Below, piece by piece: positions 1-9,588 of a DNA stretch of 64,000 nucleotides. The DNA comes from Pachysolen tannophilus NRRL Y-2460 (Eukaryota; Ascomycota; Pichiomycetes; Alaninales; Pachysolenaceae), in assembly GCA_001661245.1 (NCBI GenBank), contig KV454012.1:150684-214683 (forward strand), read 5' to 3'. Every line of letters begins with the position of its first letter. Position 1 is the stretch's first letter. A program made the translations under genes and the position numbers. The notes beneath the pieces are model-generated. The model saw nothing but the letters and a program-made list of their open reading frames with translations, was not told the DNA's origin and did no database searches.

Positions 1-1734
1 TAAGGGTAACTTTAATAATCTCATTGCCTCGAGTTGTTTCAACCTGTCTTGCCTCTCAAAAGTCAACTGACATAATATGAAAGCATAATTTTCAACTATT
101 TGTTTCTCATATGGAATAAACGATAAATAAATAGGTATCAAAGTGTATTGATTGAGCAAAGATAACCTATTAACATAATATTTAATTAATTTGATCAAGT
201 TTTCGTTATCAACAATACTGTCGTCCAATATTTTCATGAATATAGTGAAATGTACTAGTATTCTCAATAAATATGATTCTATTATCAAATTTTCCGAGTC
301 CACTTCTGTTACTGTAGCATCATTTCTATAATTGTTATTTAAAGTGAATAAATCATCAAATAAACGAACTGAATTTTCAAGTAATGATTCAATTTTATTT
401 TTCAAAATTGAACCTATTAGCATTCTAATTGAATTTTTTGACTGCAGTACAATCTTATTATTTGAATTCTTTGATAAATTATCTAAAATATCACTAATTG
501 ATTCGAATGAAATTTCAGGTATTGGCATATTCAAAATATCTTCATCTACTTCATCACCTAAAACGTATATTACTTTTTTCTCCAACCTATCTAGATATAG
601 AGCTTGTAAACATATCAACAATTTTCTTTCCCATGATATGTCCAAATCATTGGAAGCCTCATAATTACCAGATAAAAACCCATAAATTCCTCTTTCATAT
701 TTATCTAAATTTTTATTTTGAGATAAACTGAAAACAGTTCTTCTCCAAAGTAATGAATTTTTTATACCAAAAGGTGTAGATGGATGTAAATTTTCTGAAC
801 TATTATCAATTCCTCCTTCTAGTACAAAATCGATATCAATTTCTGGGTCTACATAATCTTGTATCCCTGATAGTATTAATAAGAGAGTCCAATTGTTGGT
901 ATGTTTACAAAGCTTAATAATTTTTTCGATTTTATTTTCCAATAATAATTTGAAAACTAATTTATGAAATTTATAATCATCAATCAGATCTTTTTGATTA
1001 ATTTTTTTAAGTCTTTTCGAATTTCTTAAATTATTTCTTAAAGGGGCATCTATATCTAAGTTTGAAACCAAATCTGGTTTATTTGTACTCGATTGCAAGT
1101 CAACTCTTGTGTGTAACCATTTTGAGCTCAGTAAACCATATTTGGTAACTCTTACTGCTCCATCACCATTAGAGATGGGGTCATCAGTAGAGCTAGTTAT
1201 TTTTTCAAGTTCAATTTCCATTTCAATTTCATCTTCAACATCTTCGTCATCTTCGTCTAAACCAAAATTATCCACTAACCAGTTCTTAATTATAGTTATT
1301 TCTTGCAAAAGATTGTCTTTTACAACAATATGCTCTTTCAAAACAAATTCTGAATGACAACTTCTAGTTGACTTAACCTTATCAAGATACTTTAAATTTG
1401 AATCTTCATCAATGTCAGAATAATCTTGAGAATATCTAAATCCAACAAGCGCTTCAACCAAACTCCAAAATTTGACCTCTAAACAACCGCTTTCAGATTT
1501 TATCTTATCGGGCCTACTCAATTTTTTCAAATTATCCAGATCCTCCAAATCCTCCCTACTTACAATATCTTTTGCTGATATAATTTTAAAAGAGGAAATC
1601 ATTTCAAATGGGTCCATCAGTTCAGGATCTAACTTAAATTTTTTCAAACATTTCGCAAATTCATCAAGAACAACCAAATTCTCAACATTATCCCTTCTAA
1701 TTTTCTTCAATTCAGAAACATCAACCGTCGACAT
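1..1734 (-). CDS. NUP84: Nuclear pore protein Nup84 (Nup107 family), 5' part only
   Basis: The reading frame is open from an ATG at 1734 to the window edge, giving 578 residues with no stop, so the 3' end lies outside. Nup84 is a scaffold subunit of the Y-shaped Nup84 complex of the nuclear pore. The best match to the family is the block LDIDAPLRN, followed by a helical stretch with LLLENKIEKIIKLCK and then NNWTLLLILSG. This corresponds to the Nup107 pattern of a DPDAPLR motif, a helix, an L-C-(R/K) motif and a W-R-A-A-like motif. The N-terminal 200 residues are acidic and poorly conserved, as is usual. The start has no upstream in-frame ATG close by. The gene shares strand with KEI1 upstream but has its own 400-bp promoter. 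The family assignment is by recall, not by search. Confidence 0.8.
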   Translation of the reverse strand, partial: MSTVDVSELKKIRRDNVENLVVLDEFAKCLKKFKLDPELMDPFEMISSFKIISAKDIVSREDLEDLDNLKKLSRPDKIKSESGCLEVKFWSLVEALVGFRYSQDYSDIDEDSNLKYLDKVKSTRSCHSEFVLKEHIVVKDNLLQEITIIKNWLVDNFGLDEDDEDVEDEIEMEIELEKITSSTDDPISNGDGAVRVTKYGLLSSKWLHTRVDLQSSTNKPDLVSNLDIDAPLRNNLRNSKRLKKINQKDLIDDYKFHKLVFKLLLENKIEKIIKLCKHTNNWTLLLILSGIQDYVDPEIDIDFVLEGGIDNSSENLHPSTPFGIKNSLLWRRTVFSLSQNKNLDKYERGIYGFLSGNYEASNDLDISWERKLLICLQALYLDRLEKKVIYVLGDEVDEDILNMPIPEISFESISDILDNLSKNSNNKIVLQSKNSIRMLIGSILKNKIESLLENSVRLFDDLFTLNNNYRNDATVTEVDSENLIIESYLLRILVHFTIFMKILDDSIVDNENLIKLIKYYVNRLSLLNQYTLIPIYLSFIPYEKQIVENYAFILCQLTFERQDRLKQLEAMRLLKLPL

Positions 1735-2140
1735 CTTCAACCCTTTATACAGCACAACTCAAACTGAATTGCACAAAGATATCACCAACTAATATTAATA
1801 TTAATATTAATATTAATATTATTATTGTATCAAGATTTTAAAACTTGTTTTGTTTCTTTGAAAAGTAAACAATTTTTTCTCTTTTTAACCTTCAATTGTT
1901 TTGAGCTGTTACACACTACCAAAATTTTCTCTCCATTTTTTGAAGAATTTTTAGATGGATGAAATGGATGAAAAGCTACAACGATTAGAGGTTAGATGAG
2001 GACTGATTTTTATTTGATTTTCCTATAAATAGTCGAATTAAGAGATGAGGGAGTTGAAGCTTTTTTTTAATGGAGAAAAAAAGAAAGAAATTGGGAGTTA
2101 TTTTTTGATTGAAATTAATTAAGTTTTAAAGGTATTCATT
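1735..2140. other. NUP84 promoter / KEI1 3' region with (AATATT)5
   Basis: This is the intergenic stretch between the NUP84 start and the KEI1 stop. It holds a perfect (AATATT)5 microsatellite at 1791-1820, about 60 bp upstream of the NUP84 ATG, then T-rich and A-rich runs. I see no gene in it. Confidence 0.7.
1791..1820. repeat. (AATATT)5 microsatellite
   Basis: Five perfect 6-bp units lie in the NUP84 promoter. They are self-complementary, so they can form hairpins. Confidence 0.9.
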
Positions 2141-2994
2141 TCAAAACCAAGTTTTCAATAATTCTGTGGACTTCAATTCCCACTCGTACAATATGCGTTG
2201 GAACTTGTTCATTGATGCAGGTGACTGTTCAGTATCAGTGGTGTTGTTGTTGTTGTTGTTGTTGAATCTTGCAGCTTTTATCAAGTTTTTCGAAAAAGAG
2301 AGCATCACTATATTGAAATAAAATCTCAGAACTGAGACACATAGTATAGTAACAAAAGTTAAAAATAGTTCATAAGTAGTTGATGCCGATTCTGAAGAGT
2401 TTGTAGAAGTGGTAACCAGTCTTTTCATATTTGGAATTTGTGCACCATTATCAAACGTATTTTGAATCACTGAAGCACTTGCAGCATCTGCTTCTTCTGC
2501 TTTCCCACTAAAATAAAACCACGAAAAATAACCACTAAATAAAACTGATAAAACCGTATCAATCGTATAAAGTACCGTCACCAACGACATTCTATGTACA
2601 TTTACCATTTTGAATCCATTGGCATTAGATCTTGGTTCATGTAAAGCTTTAAGACCATAAACGTAAAATGGTAAAATAAATATCGACTGCATATAATAGA
2701 TCCATTGCATAAAATCAATCGGATGCCCAGTGAAAAGCGATAACAACCCATAAAACCCACTAACCTTGTTCAATATGGCAAACCCTAGTATCAATTCAAT
2801 TCCGATATATAATGGTAAAAACCCAATAAATTTCTAAACATTTAATAATTTATTTGTTTAGTTAGTCTTTTAAATCTTGATAAAATAAAATACCCACACA
2901 ATAACAATAACAACAACAAAAGAAAAAAAGAAAAAAAAATTTTTTTTTCTTTATATATACTCACTCTTGGTAACACATTACTTAACAACCTCAT
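2141..2994 (-). CDS. KEI1: Kei1, subunit of inositol phosphorylceramide synthase (spliced)
   Basis: Kei1 is the regulatory partner of Aur1 in Golgi inositol phosphorylceramide synthase. Exon 1 is 2965-2994 (10 codons: MRLLSNVLPR), followed by an intron at 2834-2964. Exon 2 is 2141-2833, for 240 residues in total. The donor is GTGAGT, the branch ACTAAC (complement at 2861-2866) and the acceptor TTTAG. After splicing the N-terminus reads KFIGFLPLYIGIELILGF, then ILNKVSGFYG and LFTGHPIDFMQW. This follows yeast Kei1, which has FLGFMPLYL, ILNKCSGAYG and LFTGHPLDFMQW. About four membrane segments are visible. A run of seven Asn (near residue 205) precedes the basic C-terminus. Without the small exon the open frame lacks an ATG and would start at a TTG, which is why I accept the intron. 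Confidence 0.9.
2834..2964 (-). other. KEI1 intron
   Basis: This 131-nt intron has donor GTGAGT, branch ACTAAC about 30 nt before the acceptor, and acceptor TAG. Splicing restores the conserved Kei1 N-terminus in frame. Confidence 0.85.
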
Positions 2995-3227
2995 AACGTC
3001 TTCTATATCAACTGGTCCAATACACCAATCAATTAAATAAAACTATTATATAATACAATCTATATCGTTCTATAACTTTTACAACAAATATTTTTGTTCT
3101 TAAAAAGAAAATGAAAATCGTAAATAAAAAAGAAAAAAAAAAACTCTTTCCAAAAAGAGAAAAATGTTTCCTTATTTGGAATGCTCCTAAAAGCACTAAA
3201 AAAGCAGTAAAAAACGCTGAAAAATTC

Positions 3228-4948
3228 CTAATCTGGAAATCGGTCTAGTTCATCTAAAGAGTTTGGTAAGATTCTATTTGAAGGTGAATTGTTCAGTTTC
3301 CTTGATTTCATGACTTTGTCAGCATTATTGGAGCCAAATTTTCTGATAAGCTTCTTGTAGAAGAGCCCGCATGCGTTGCAGATTGAGCCTTCTCCGTAGG
3401 GACCTTTCCTCCATTCTGGTGTTTCTCTGGCGCTGCATTGCTTGCATACAGATTCTTTTGCTAATTTTCTTGAGATTCTTTTTTTCCTTTCTTTAAAGAC
3501 TTTTTGCTTTTTTTCAATTACAGGTATATTATTGTTGTTGGGTTTTTCGTTGTTCAGTTTTGATTTTCCCAGAAGTTTAGAAAAATTTGAACGAGCCACA
3601 AGAGACATTGTAGGTTTTTTTTGGCTTTTTTTACTAGAAACTTGACCAATAAGTTTTTTTTTTGCGTTTCTTCTTCTTCTTCTTTTTTTCCAGTATTCTG
3701 TCCATCATTGGAACTTACAAATCCGTCATCAGATGCAGAAGTGGAAGCATGATAAATAATTTCTCGTTCATTGTCAGTACTGGAAATATCAACAGTTCCA
3801 TCAGAATCATCAAAGACATCATTTGTCTCAAGTTCTTGAACTTCATCTGTAAATGCTTGTGGAAACCAACTTTCAAGGGAAACTTGAATTTCTTGCAAGC
3901 TATTGATTGTCAATTGAATTTTATCTTTTTCGGAATTTTTTAAAAAAAATTTTGTTGAATCTTGTGATTGAATATCTAATGGCAAAACCCCAGTAATATT
4001 TTTCAATTTTTGTAATAATTGATCTTTTTCCAAATTTAAAAACATACTATTTCTACCATTATCTTTTTCAAATTCTTTTAAAAATTCATTATCAATGAAA
4101 TTTTGAATTTTTCCAGTAATATGTTTTAACCGTTCAACTTCAATAAGAAAATTTTGTTGAATCATCGATAACTCATCGTTACTTCCAAGTTTTTCAAAAA
4201 ATTTCTCATCATTTCCAACAAGTGAAACATAAGAAGCAAAATGATTTAATGGATTAACTGTTGGTGTCGGGGTTTTAACTAATTGAAAATTACCATTGCC
4301 AAATGTGCTTGGTTTTAATTTTGGTCTAAGTTTTTCATTAATAATACCACCACCTTTATCCTGATCATTTCCAATTTCTTTGAAAACAGGAATACCAAAT
4401 TGTTTTCCCTCTTTATTAAGAAAATCTTGGAAAGATGGATGAAATTTATAACCATTACTATTCTGACAAATGGTTGCATCTGAACTAAAAGAATCTCTAT
4501 TTTGTGATTCAAAATCTTTATTTTGAAAAAATTGGAAACTAGTTGATTGTGATGGTACTTCACGTTCAAATGAAGTTTCAAAAGTAATTTTAGGTAAGAA
4601 AACTTTTTTTTCAAAAGGCTTCCCATTATGATATTTAGAAAAATCATAACCACTGCTGCATAAATCAATAGTTTTAACATTTTCCAAATGAACTTTATTA
4701 ACTTCTTCATATTGTAACTTAGGAAGTAAAGTCAGATCTTTTCTAGAAATAGAAAATTTTTTAATTGCATCTTTTGGATCAATTTTCAGTGGTTCAAACA
4801 CATTACCATCTTTGCAAGGAGAAGTACCAATTATAGGAATATGAAATGTAGGCATGGTTCTTGGACTTTGATGGCTTCCAGGTATAGCATTTTCTTGGAA
4901 AACCTGATAATGATTTTCTGATTGTGTTTCCACAGTTGTTTTCAACAT
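3228..4948 (-). CDS. GATA zinc-finger transcription factor, apparently frameshifted
   Basis: Two overlapping frames cover one gene. The first, 3554-4948, starts MLKTTVETQS and runs 464 residues of Asn/Ser/Lys-rich sequence. The second, 3228-3608, carries one GATA finger: C55-x2-C58-x18-C77-x2-C80 of the short frame, with TPEWRKGP and CNACGLFYKK. The second frame is open upstream of its ATG as far as the minus-strand A10 run at 3654-3663. One extra A there (A11) would join the frames into a single 573-residue protein with the finger near the C-terminus, a normal layout for fungal GATA factors. I found no intron that rescues the frame. A homopolymer sequencing error is the simplest cause; a real mutation is possible. 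It resembles Gat2/Brg1-type factors, but I cannot assign orthology. Confidence 0.75.
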
Positions 4949-5379
4949 TTTAATTGCTGATTAACAAAATTTTCTTCAAAATTAATAAAAAAAAAAAAAA
5001 AAAAAACCTACATTCATTTGCTTATTCTTTATATAACTTTTATCACAGACTATAAAAACATATCAATAGATTAAGAAAAAATTGTTTATTCTGTATATTA
5101 TGTAGATCGAATCTAGATTTGCAGAGTATATATGATATCTATGATAGAAAGGGGAATTTTTACGTTTAGATTAAGGAAGTTCCAAGAAATATTAGCTTAA
5201 CACTAAACTCAAAAAAACCGGATCGCATTCGTCTCCCCCTTTCCCCCCAATTCTCTTCTCCAGTCTCCAGCATTAACAAAGATAACAAGAAAAGATCAAA
5301 TATCATTCAATTTTAAAATCTTCATCTCTACCTTGAACTCACCACTAAACTCAATTAACAGAAATAATCTGTTGAGATT

Positions 5380-5640
5380 AACCCCCTTTATGTAGCTTTG
5401 GGGGTAATCGCGAATTGGTCTTTATTTTATTGGCGAAAGGGGGAACTGAAGGGCTGTTTGACGCAGTCTGGCGGGGGCGGCCACCGGGTCCGCCCCAGTT
5501 CAAACAAGTTTTTTTTAAAAAAAAAAAAAAAACAAACGGGTCCGCCCGCCCGCCTAAATACAAGGCCCAAGACCGCCCCAAGACTGCCCTAGCTCACCCA
5601 AAGCTAGCTCAATGCTCGCCCAAACCCGCCTAAATTTAAA
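5380..5640. other. GC-rich island with repeated GGGTCCGCCC
   Basis: This block stands out sharply from the AT-rich surroundings. It contains a CCCCC/GGGGG pair that could form a hairpin (about 5382-5405). It also holds two GGGTCCGCCC copies either side of a T8/A16 stretch (5511-5532), then C-rich sequence with two GCTAGCTC-like motifs. No reading frame resembles a known protein and no tRNA fold is apparent. It could be a fragment of an unannotated element, a structured RNA or foreign sequence; I cannot tell which. Confidence 0.5.
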
Positions 5641-5700
5641 CCAAAGAAAAAAAAACCTGGTATCTTGGAATTCAAAATATGAATTTGATCATATAATCGA
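5517..5700 (+). repeat. Left copy of 184-bp exact duplication flanking N gap
   Basis: Starting with A16 and ending AATCGA, this stretch is identical to 6131-6314. The N gap starts immediately after it. The pattern fits two contig ends that overlap but were scaffolded instead of merged. Confidence 0.9.
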
Positions 5701-6130
5701 NNNNNNNNNNNNNNNNNNNNNNNNNNNNNNNNNNNNNNNNNNNNNNNNNNNNNNNNNNNNNNNNNNNNNNNNNNNNNNNNNNNNNNNNNNNNNNNNNNNN
5801 NNNNNNNNNNNNNNNNNNNNNNNNNNNNNNNNNNNNNNNNNNNNNNNNNNNNNNNNNNNNNNNNNNNNNNNNNNNNNNNNNNNNNNNNNNNNNNNNNNNN
5901 NNNNNNNNNNNNNNNNNNNNNNNNNNNNNNNNNNNNNNNNNNNNNNNNNNNNNNNNNNNNNNNNNNNNNNNNNNNNNNNNNNNNNNNNNNNNNNNNNNNN
6001 NNNNNNNNNNNNNNNNNNNNNNNNNNNNNNNNNNNNNNNNNNNNNNNNNNNNNNNNNNNNNNNNNNNNNNNNNNNNNNNNNNNNNNNNNNNNNNNNNNNN
6101 NNNNNNNNNNNNNNNNNNNNNNNNNNNNNN
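5701..6130. other. Assembly gap (430 N)
   Basis: This is a run of 430 Ns. Identical 184-bp flanks suggest the true gap may be absent or may contain repeat copies. Confidence 0.95.
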
Positions 6131-6314
6131 AAAAAAAAAAAAAAAACAAACGGGTCCGCCCGCCCGCCTAAATACAAGGCCCAAGACCGCCCCAAGACTG
6201 CCCTAGCTCACCCAAAGCTAGCTCAATGCTCGCCCAAACCCGCCTAAATTTAAACCAAAGAAAAAAAAACCTGGTATCTTGGAATTCAAAATATGAATTT
6301 GATCATATAATCGA
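6131..6314 (+). repeat. Right copy of 184-bp exact duplication flanking N gap
   Basis: Identical to 5517-5700, including the A16 start. It leads directly into unique sequence upstream of the ORF at 6332. Confidence 0.9.
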
Positions 6315-6331
6315 TCAAAGCTAAATGAGCA

Positions 6332-6709
6332 ATGAACAGTACCAGTGATAGCAGTAGTCGTAACAATGGTAGTGGCGGCAGTATCCAGAGACTAGACTCT
6401 GGTTTTTTCCAAGAACGGCTGCCACTGTCACTGTCACTGTCACTGCAACCGCAGCAGCACCAGCTGCTGCTGTATAATAGCAACGATGGTGATGATAACA
6501 ATAATGGTGGCGATAGAAATAATATAACGGGCGACTACTATAGAGAAACAACACCGTTAAATTACAATTATCTGGAAACTTTACATCAACAGTTGATATT
6601 GAACACTTTGGAAAACCAGGATCATGTGCTATTACATAGTATTTTGAGTAATATATCCACCAATGAATATAAACATCAGTTGAAGTTGAAGTTATGCGGT
6701 AAGGAATAA
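6332..6709 (+). CDS. Hypothetical small protein, possibly spliced
   Basis: I do not recognise this 125-residue frame. The first half is low complexity (Ser/Asn/Gly, then a Leu/Gln stretch). The second half looks like a genuine helical domain (YLETLHQQLILNTLENQ, then HSILSNIS). The frame ends just after GTAAGG at 6699, a plausible splice donor. Downstream, a pyrimidine-rich tract ends in TATAG at 6756, and an open stretch to a TGA at 6863-6865 encodes DHLNRSSNTLRKKRVP. Joining 6698 to 6777 (acceptor CTTTAG) keeps the frame and gives 151 residues. The better-placed TATAG acceptor would need a different donor (for example after 6690). The start is close to a short upstream ATG frame at 6324. Expression is unproven. 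Confidence 0.45.
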   Translation: MNSTSDSSSRNNGSGGSIQRLDSGFFQERLPLSLSLSLQPQQHQLLLYNSNDGDDNNNGGDRNNITGDYYRETTPLNYNYLETLHQQLILNTLENQDHVLLHSILSNISTNEYKHQLKLKLCGKE

Positions 6710-7035
6710 AAACTTACACAGTTACATTCTTTTTTTCTTTCTTTCTTTTTTTATAGGTTTAATATAAGGGCTTTAGATCATCTCAATAGATCCTCTAATA
6801 CACTCAGAAAAAAAAGAGTTCCCATAGCCATGATACTACTCTTCTTCTTCTTCTTCTTCTACTGATAATTTTATAATAAGCAATAAAACAGTCGTGCACG
6901 AGCTAACCAAATGGTACAAGGCCAATTTGTATACCGTGATATAGTAATAATGATAATAATGATAATAGTGATAATAATAATATTTTATTATTTTAGTATT
7001 GGAAATTGTATTCATCAATCATCGATTGAAGGAGG

Positions 7036-7488
7036 ATGTTAGGAATCATTCAAAAGCAAGTTTTTAGAGTTGGTCTTGGTACTCGAAGATATGCCACCAA
7101 GACTTTAACAAATGTTAAAGTACAAAAACAAGATGTTGGTATTCCAGATTCTAATAATTTATTGCAACAAGCTCCTAATAGAATAATTCCTTGGTCAAGG
7201 TCACAAACACCAAGATCAGAAGCTATGGTTGGCCCAAGGTTTGAAGGGAGAGATTTGGAAAAACAGCCAAGACCTTACTCGGCGATGGAATTGATTGCAA
7301 AAGAACCCGTTCGTTATATTGAGGATGATAATATTGCTGTTTGTGATGGTAATACCAATGCTCAAGGTCATCCAAAGATCTTTATCAATTTAGATCCTCC
7401 TTCGCTGCATTCCTGTGGATACTGTGGCTTACGTTTTGCCAAATTGGAGTATAAGGATCTAATTGAAGGGAAAGAAGAAGAAGTATAG
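7036..7488 (+). CDS. Complex I 13-kDa zinc subunit (NDUFS6 / NUMM)
   Basis: This is an accessory subunit of mitochondrial NADH:ubiquinone oxidoreductase that binds zinc in the peripheral arm. The N-terminus is a basic presequence with RRYA near residue 20, a typical processing region. The C-terminal zf-CHCC domain shows the expected ligands C103, H112, C127 and C130, with GHPKIFINLD and CGYCGLRF. The length of 150 residues fits the family, whose Yarrowia member is NUMM. An intact complex I gene rules out Saccharomyces-type yeasts. The 3' region has long TTTA repeats. A second complex I gene, NDUFA12-like, lies at 20825 in this window. Confidence 0.9.
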   Translation: MLGIIQKQVFRVGLGTRRYATKTLTNVKVQKQDVGIPDSNNLLQQAPNRIIPWSRSQTPRSEAMVGPRFEGRDLEKQPRPYSAMELIAKEPVRYIEDDNIAVCDGNTNAQGHPKIFINLDPPSLHSCGYCGLRFAKLEYKDLIEGKEEEV

Positions 7489-7500
7489 TGGGAACATACC

Positions 7501-7557
7501 TTATTTATTTATTTATTTATCTATTTATTTATTTATTTATTTATTTGATTTATTTAC
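7501..7557. repeat. (TTTA)n tract in NUMM 3' region
   Basis: This is an imperfect TTTA tandem repeat directly after the NUMM stop. It is likely an AT-rich 3' end/terminator zone. Confidence 0.7.
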
Positions 7558-7650
7558 AGAAAGATTTTGAAACTAGAATAGTAATTACAAGGTTACATTT
7601 TAAATGATTAATGTATTAAAAAACAATTATACTCTAAAATCTCTATAAAC

Positions 7651-9588
7651 TTAAGCTTTTATTGGATAAAACATCCTCAAGAAATAACATTTGATATTAT
7701 TCTGCAATAAATATTCATATTTTAAAATCCTTTTCCTGATTTTTTCATCTTTATCTTCTTCAAATGGAAAAGCTGAAGAATTATCAGTTTCTCTTAAACT
7801 TGAATCATTGCTGCCAATATCAGGTTTCATCTCCAATTTTTTGGACTCTGCTAACGATTTTTTTTTCCTCTGAATTAATATTTTTTTAATCTTGAATTCT
7901 CTTAAAGGTAACAAAAATAATCCACCAACAAAATAACCTAACCCAGAAAAAATTTGACAATGCAAATATGGGAAATCCTTATCTGATTGTGTTCTCAATA
8001 CTAAACCAATGACTTCAGAAGGTAACAGAAACGCACCAACAGATAATAGTACCAATGAATAAGCAGAAATAAATCTCGAAGGTTCAACTCCATCAGCAGT
8101 TAATGGCTGATTCATAACACTTGCAATGGGCATGGCAAAACCCATAATCAACGCCAAAGCAATTAACGACAGATAAGTCTTAGCATTAATCCAAAAAGCA
8201 AATATTAAAATTACCATCAAATTTGTTCCAATAATTGAAAAATTAACCCTACCAAATTTATCTGCTAAAAATCCAATTAATGGCCTACCTAAAATTTGTC
8301 CGACATTTAAGAGAGCAGTAAGATAATTCGCATCATTTGCTGATAAACCTATTTGTTGGGAATAAGAACTCAAACTGAATAAAACTACAGTGTATCCCAT
8401 ATTCAGAATTCCAAAATATAATGAAACCATTAAAGTGTTGAATTCTTTCCAAGCCGACATATCAAAAATTATCTTAAAACTTTTAACCATATTTTCCACA
8501 TTTAATTTTTGTCTTTTATAATTTCTTGGTTTAGCAAAAACAATACATAAGGAACATATCACAAAACTGACTATTGCAAGTAATCTTAATCCTGATTTTT
8601 GATTCCCGCTATCTTCAATCATTTTGGAAATACTTAGGCTAAAAATTAATCCTCCAAAACCTGCTCCTGTTACACTCAAACCAGTTGCTAAAGACCTTTT
8701 CTTAACAAACCAACTTGATATTATTGCAGAAGTTGGACAAAATAAAAATGAAAACGAAATAGCAATCATTAAACCTTGTGTCAAATATAATTGCCAAATT
8801 TTTGTAGAAAAACTTGCCAACACATAACCAGCAGTTTGAATAATAACACCAATAATTAATGCTTGCCTGAATCCTAAACATTGAGTGAACCAAAACACAA
8901 AAGGTGCAATAATTTGTGATATTCCAACTACAATACTTCCTATCAATGCGAAATCGATACTTGTTGCATTTGGAAAATAATCCGATTCTAAATAAAACCT
9001 TAAGAATACACCATAACTCGAGTTAATTCCCCAAGTGCAAAAGGTAAATAGACTAACGCAAAGTACACAAACCCAACCATAGCCTCCATCCGGCAGCACA
9101 TCTTTTGGTTCAGCGTGACGTAATTCAGAGTCTGATTTGGACGTTAAATTGTTGATAACACCATCATCTTCACCATCATCATCTTTTTCAAGTGGATTCA
9201 CCTGCTGTTCATCTTTATAAGCCAGCTCAATATCACTTAATTTCTCTTTATTTTTAAGATGTGCTATATTAAAAGCAATTTGAAGTGAATCGTTAACTGT
9301 CAAATATTTACGTAGCGTATGTATATAAGAATGTGATTTATCTAATTCTTCAACTTTAGTTTGTTCATTATCGTCTCTGATCGCATCGGTCACAATAGAC
9401 ATATGTGATCTTATCCTAGTAACGGTATTCGCTAATGACGACCTTGTAGGAGCGAGGGAAATATCATTTCCACTGTGACTCTGATACGGATTTTGATCCA
9501 ATTCACTTTCTTGAGAATTGTCATTAGCTAACAGCCGTGGAGCATCCACCGTAATAGATGAAGCTACTGACGAGCAACTCGAATCCAT
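7651..9588 (-). CDS. MFS monocarboxylate-permease-like transporter (Esbp6/Mch family)
   Basis: This predicted 12-span transporter has 645 residues. A cytosolic N-terminal tail of about 165 residues leads to the family signature PDGGYGWVCVL at the first membrane segment, the [D/E]G[G/S][W/Y]GW motif of monocarboxylate transporter relatives. Further matches are FCPTSAIISSWF, KRSLATGLSVTGAGFGG and GRPLIGFLADKFGR. The long tail and length resemble yeast Esbp6 and Mch4 (about 500-670 residues). Substrate is unknown: yeast Mch proteins do not transport monocarboxylates measurably, and Mch5 carries riboflavin. The start at 9588 is the first ATG. The gene has its own promoter in 9589-10091. Confidence 0.8.
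   Translation of the reverse strand: MDSSCSSVASSITVDAPRLLANDNSQESELDQNPYQSHSGNDISLAPTRSSLANTVTRIRSHMSIVTDAIRDDNEQTKVEELDKSHSYIHTLRKYLTVNDSLQIAFNIAHLKNKEKLSDIELAYKDEQQVNPLEKDDDGEDDGVINNLTSKSDSELRHAEPKDVLPDGGYGWVCVLCVSLFTFCTWGINSSYGVFLRFYLESDYFPNATSIDFALIGSIVVGISQIIAPFVFWFTQCLGFRQALIIGVIIQTAGYVLASFSTKIWQLYLTQGLMIAISFSFLFCPTSAIISSWFVKKRSLATGLSVTGAGFGGLIFSLSISKMIEDSGNQKSGLRLLAIVSFVICSLCIVFAKPRNYKRQKLNVENMVKSFKIIFDMSAWKEFNTLMVSLYFGILNMGYTVVLFSLSSYSQQIGLSANDANYLTALLNVGQILGRPLIGFLADKFGRVNFSIIGTNLMVILIFAFWINAKTYLSLIALALIMGFAMPIASVMNQPLTADGVEPSRFISAYSLVLLSVGAFLLPSEVIGLVLRTQSDKDFPYLHCQIFSGLGYFVGGLFLLPLREFKIKKILIQRKKKSLAESKKLEMKPDIGSNDSSLRETDNSSAFPFEEDKDEKIRKRILKYEYLLQNNIKCYFLRMFYPIKA

Larger units (their letters stand above)
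4949..6331. other. Long intergenic region with GC-rich island and assembly gap
   Basis: This region lies between the GATA gene and the small ORF at 6332. It has an A-run just upstream of the GATA start, an AT-rich promoter stretch to about 5210 and a C-rich tract near 5235-5250. A GC-rich island follows at about 5380-5640, then an N gap at 5701-6130 with identical flanks. The open frames here are by-products of GC-rich, stop-poor sequence and the Ns. I find no gene. Confidence 0.7.

Noticed and set aside
3500-3720. Intron as explanation for the split GATA gene
   Set aside because: GTAAGT occurs at about 3712-3717 on the minus strand, but no acceptor in the right phase joins the two frames without a stop. 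A single base in the A10 run explains it more simply.
5398-6247. Several open frames across the GC-rich island and N gap
   Set aside because: They are produced by low stop density in GC-rich sequence and by Ns translated as X; no protein likeness.
6836-7018. 60-residue minus-strand frame rich in Tyr/Glu
   Set aside because: Encoded by TTC and TAATAA repeats; low complexity and antisense to the hypothetical gene region.
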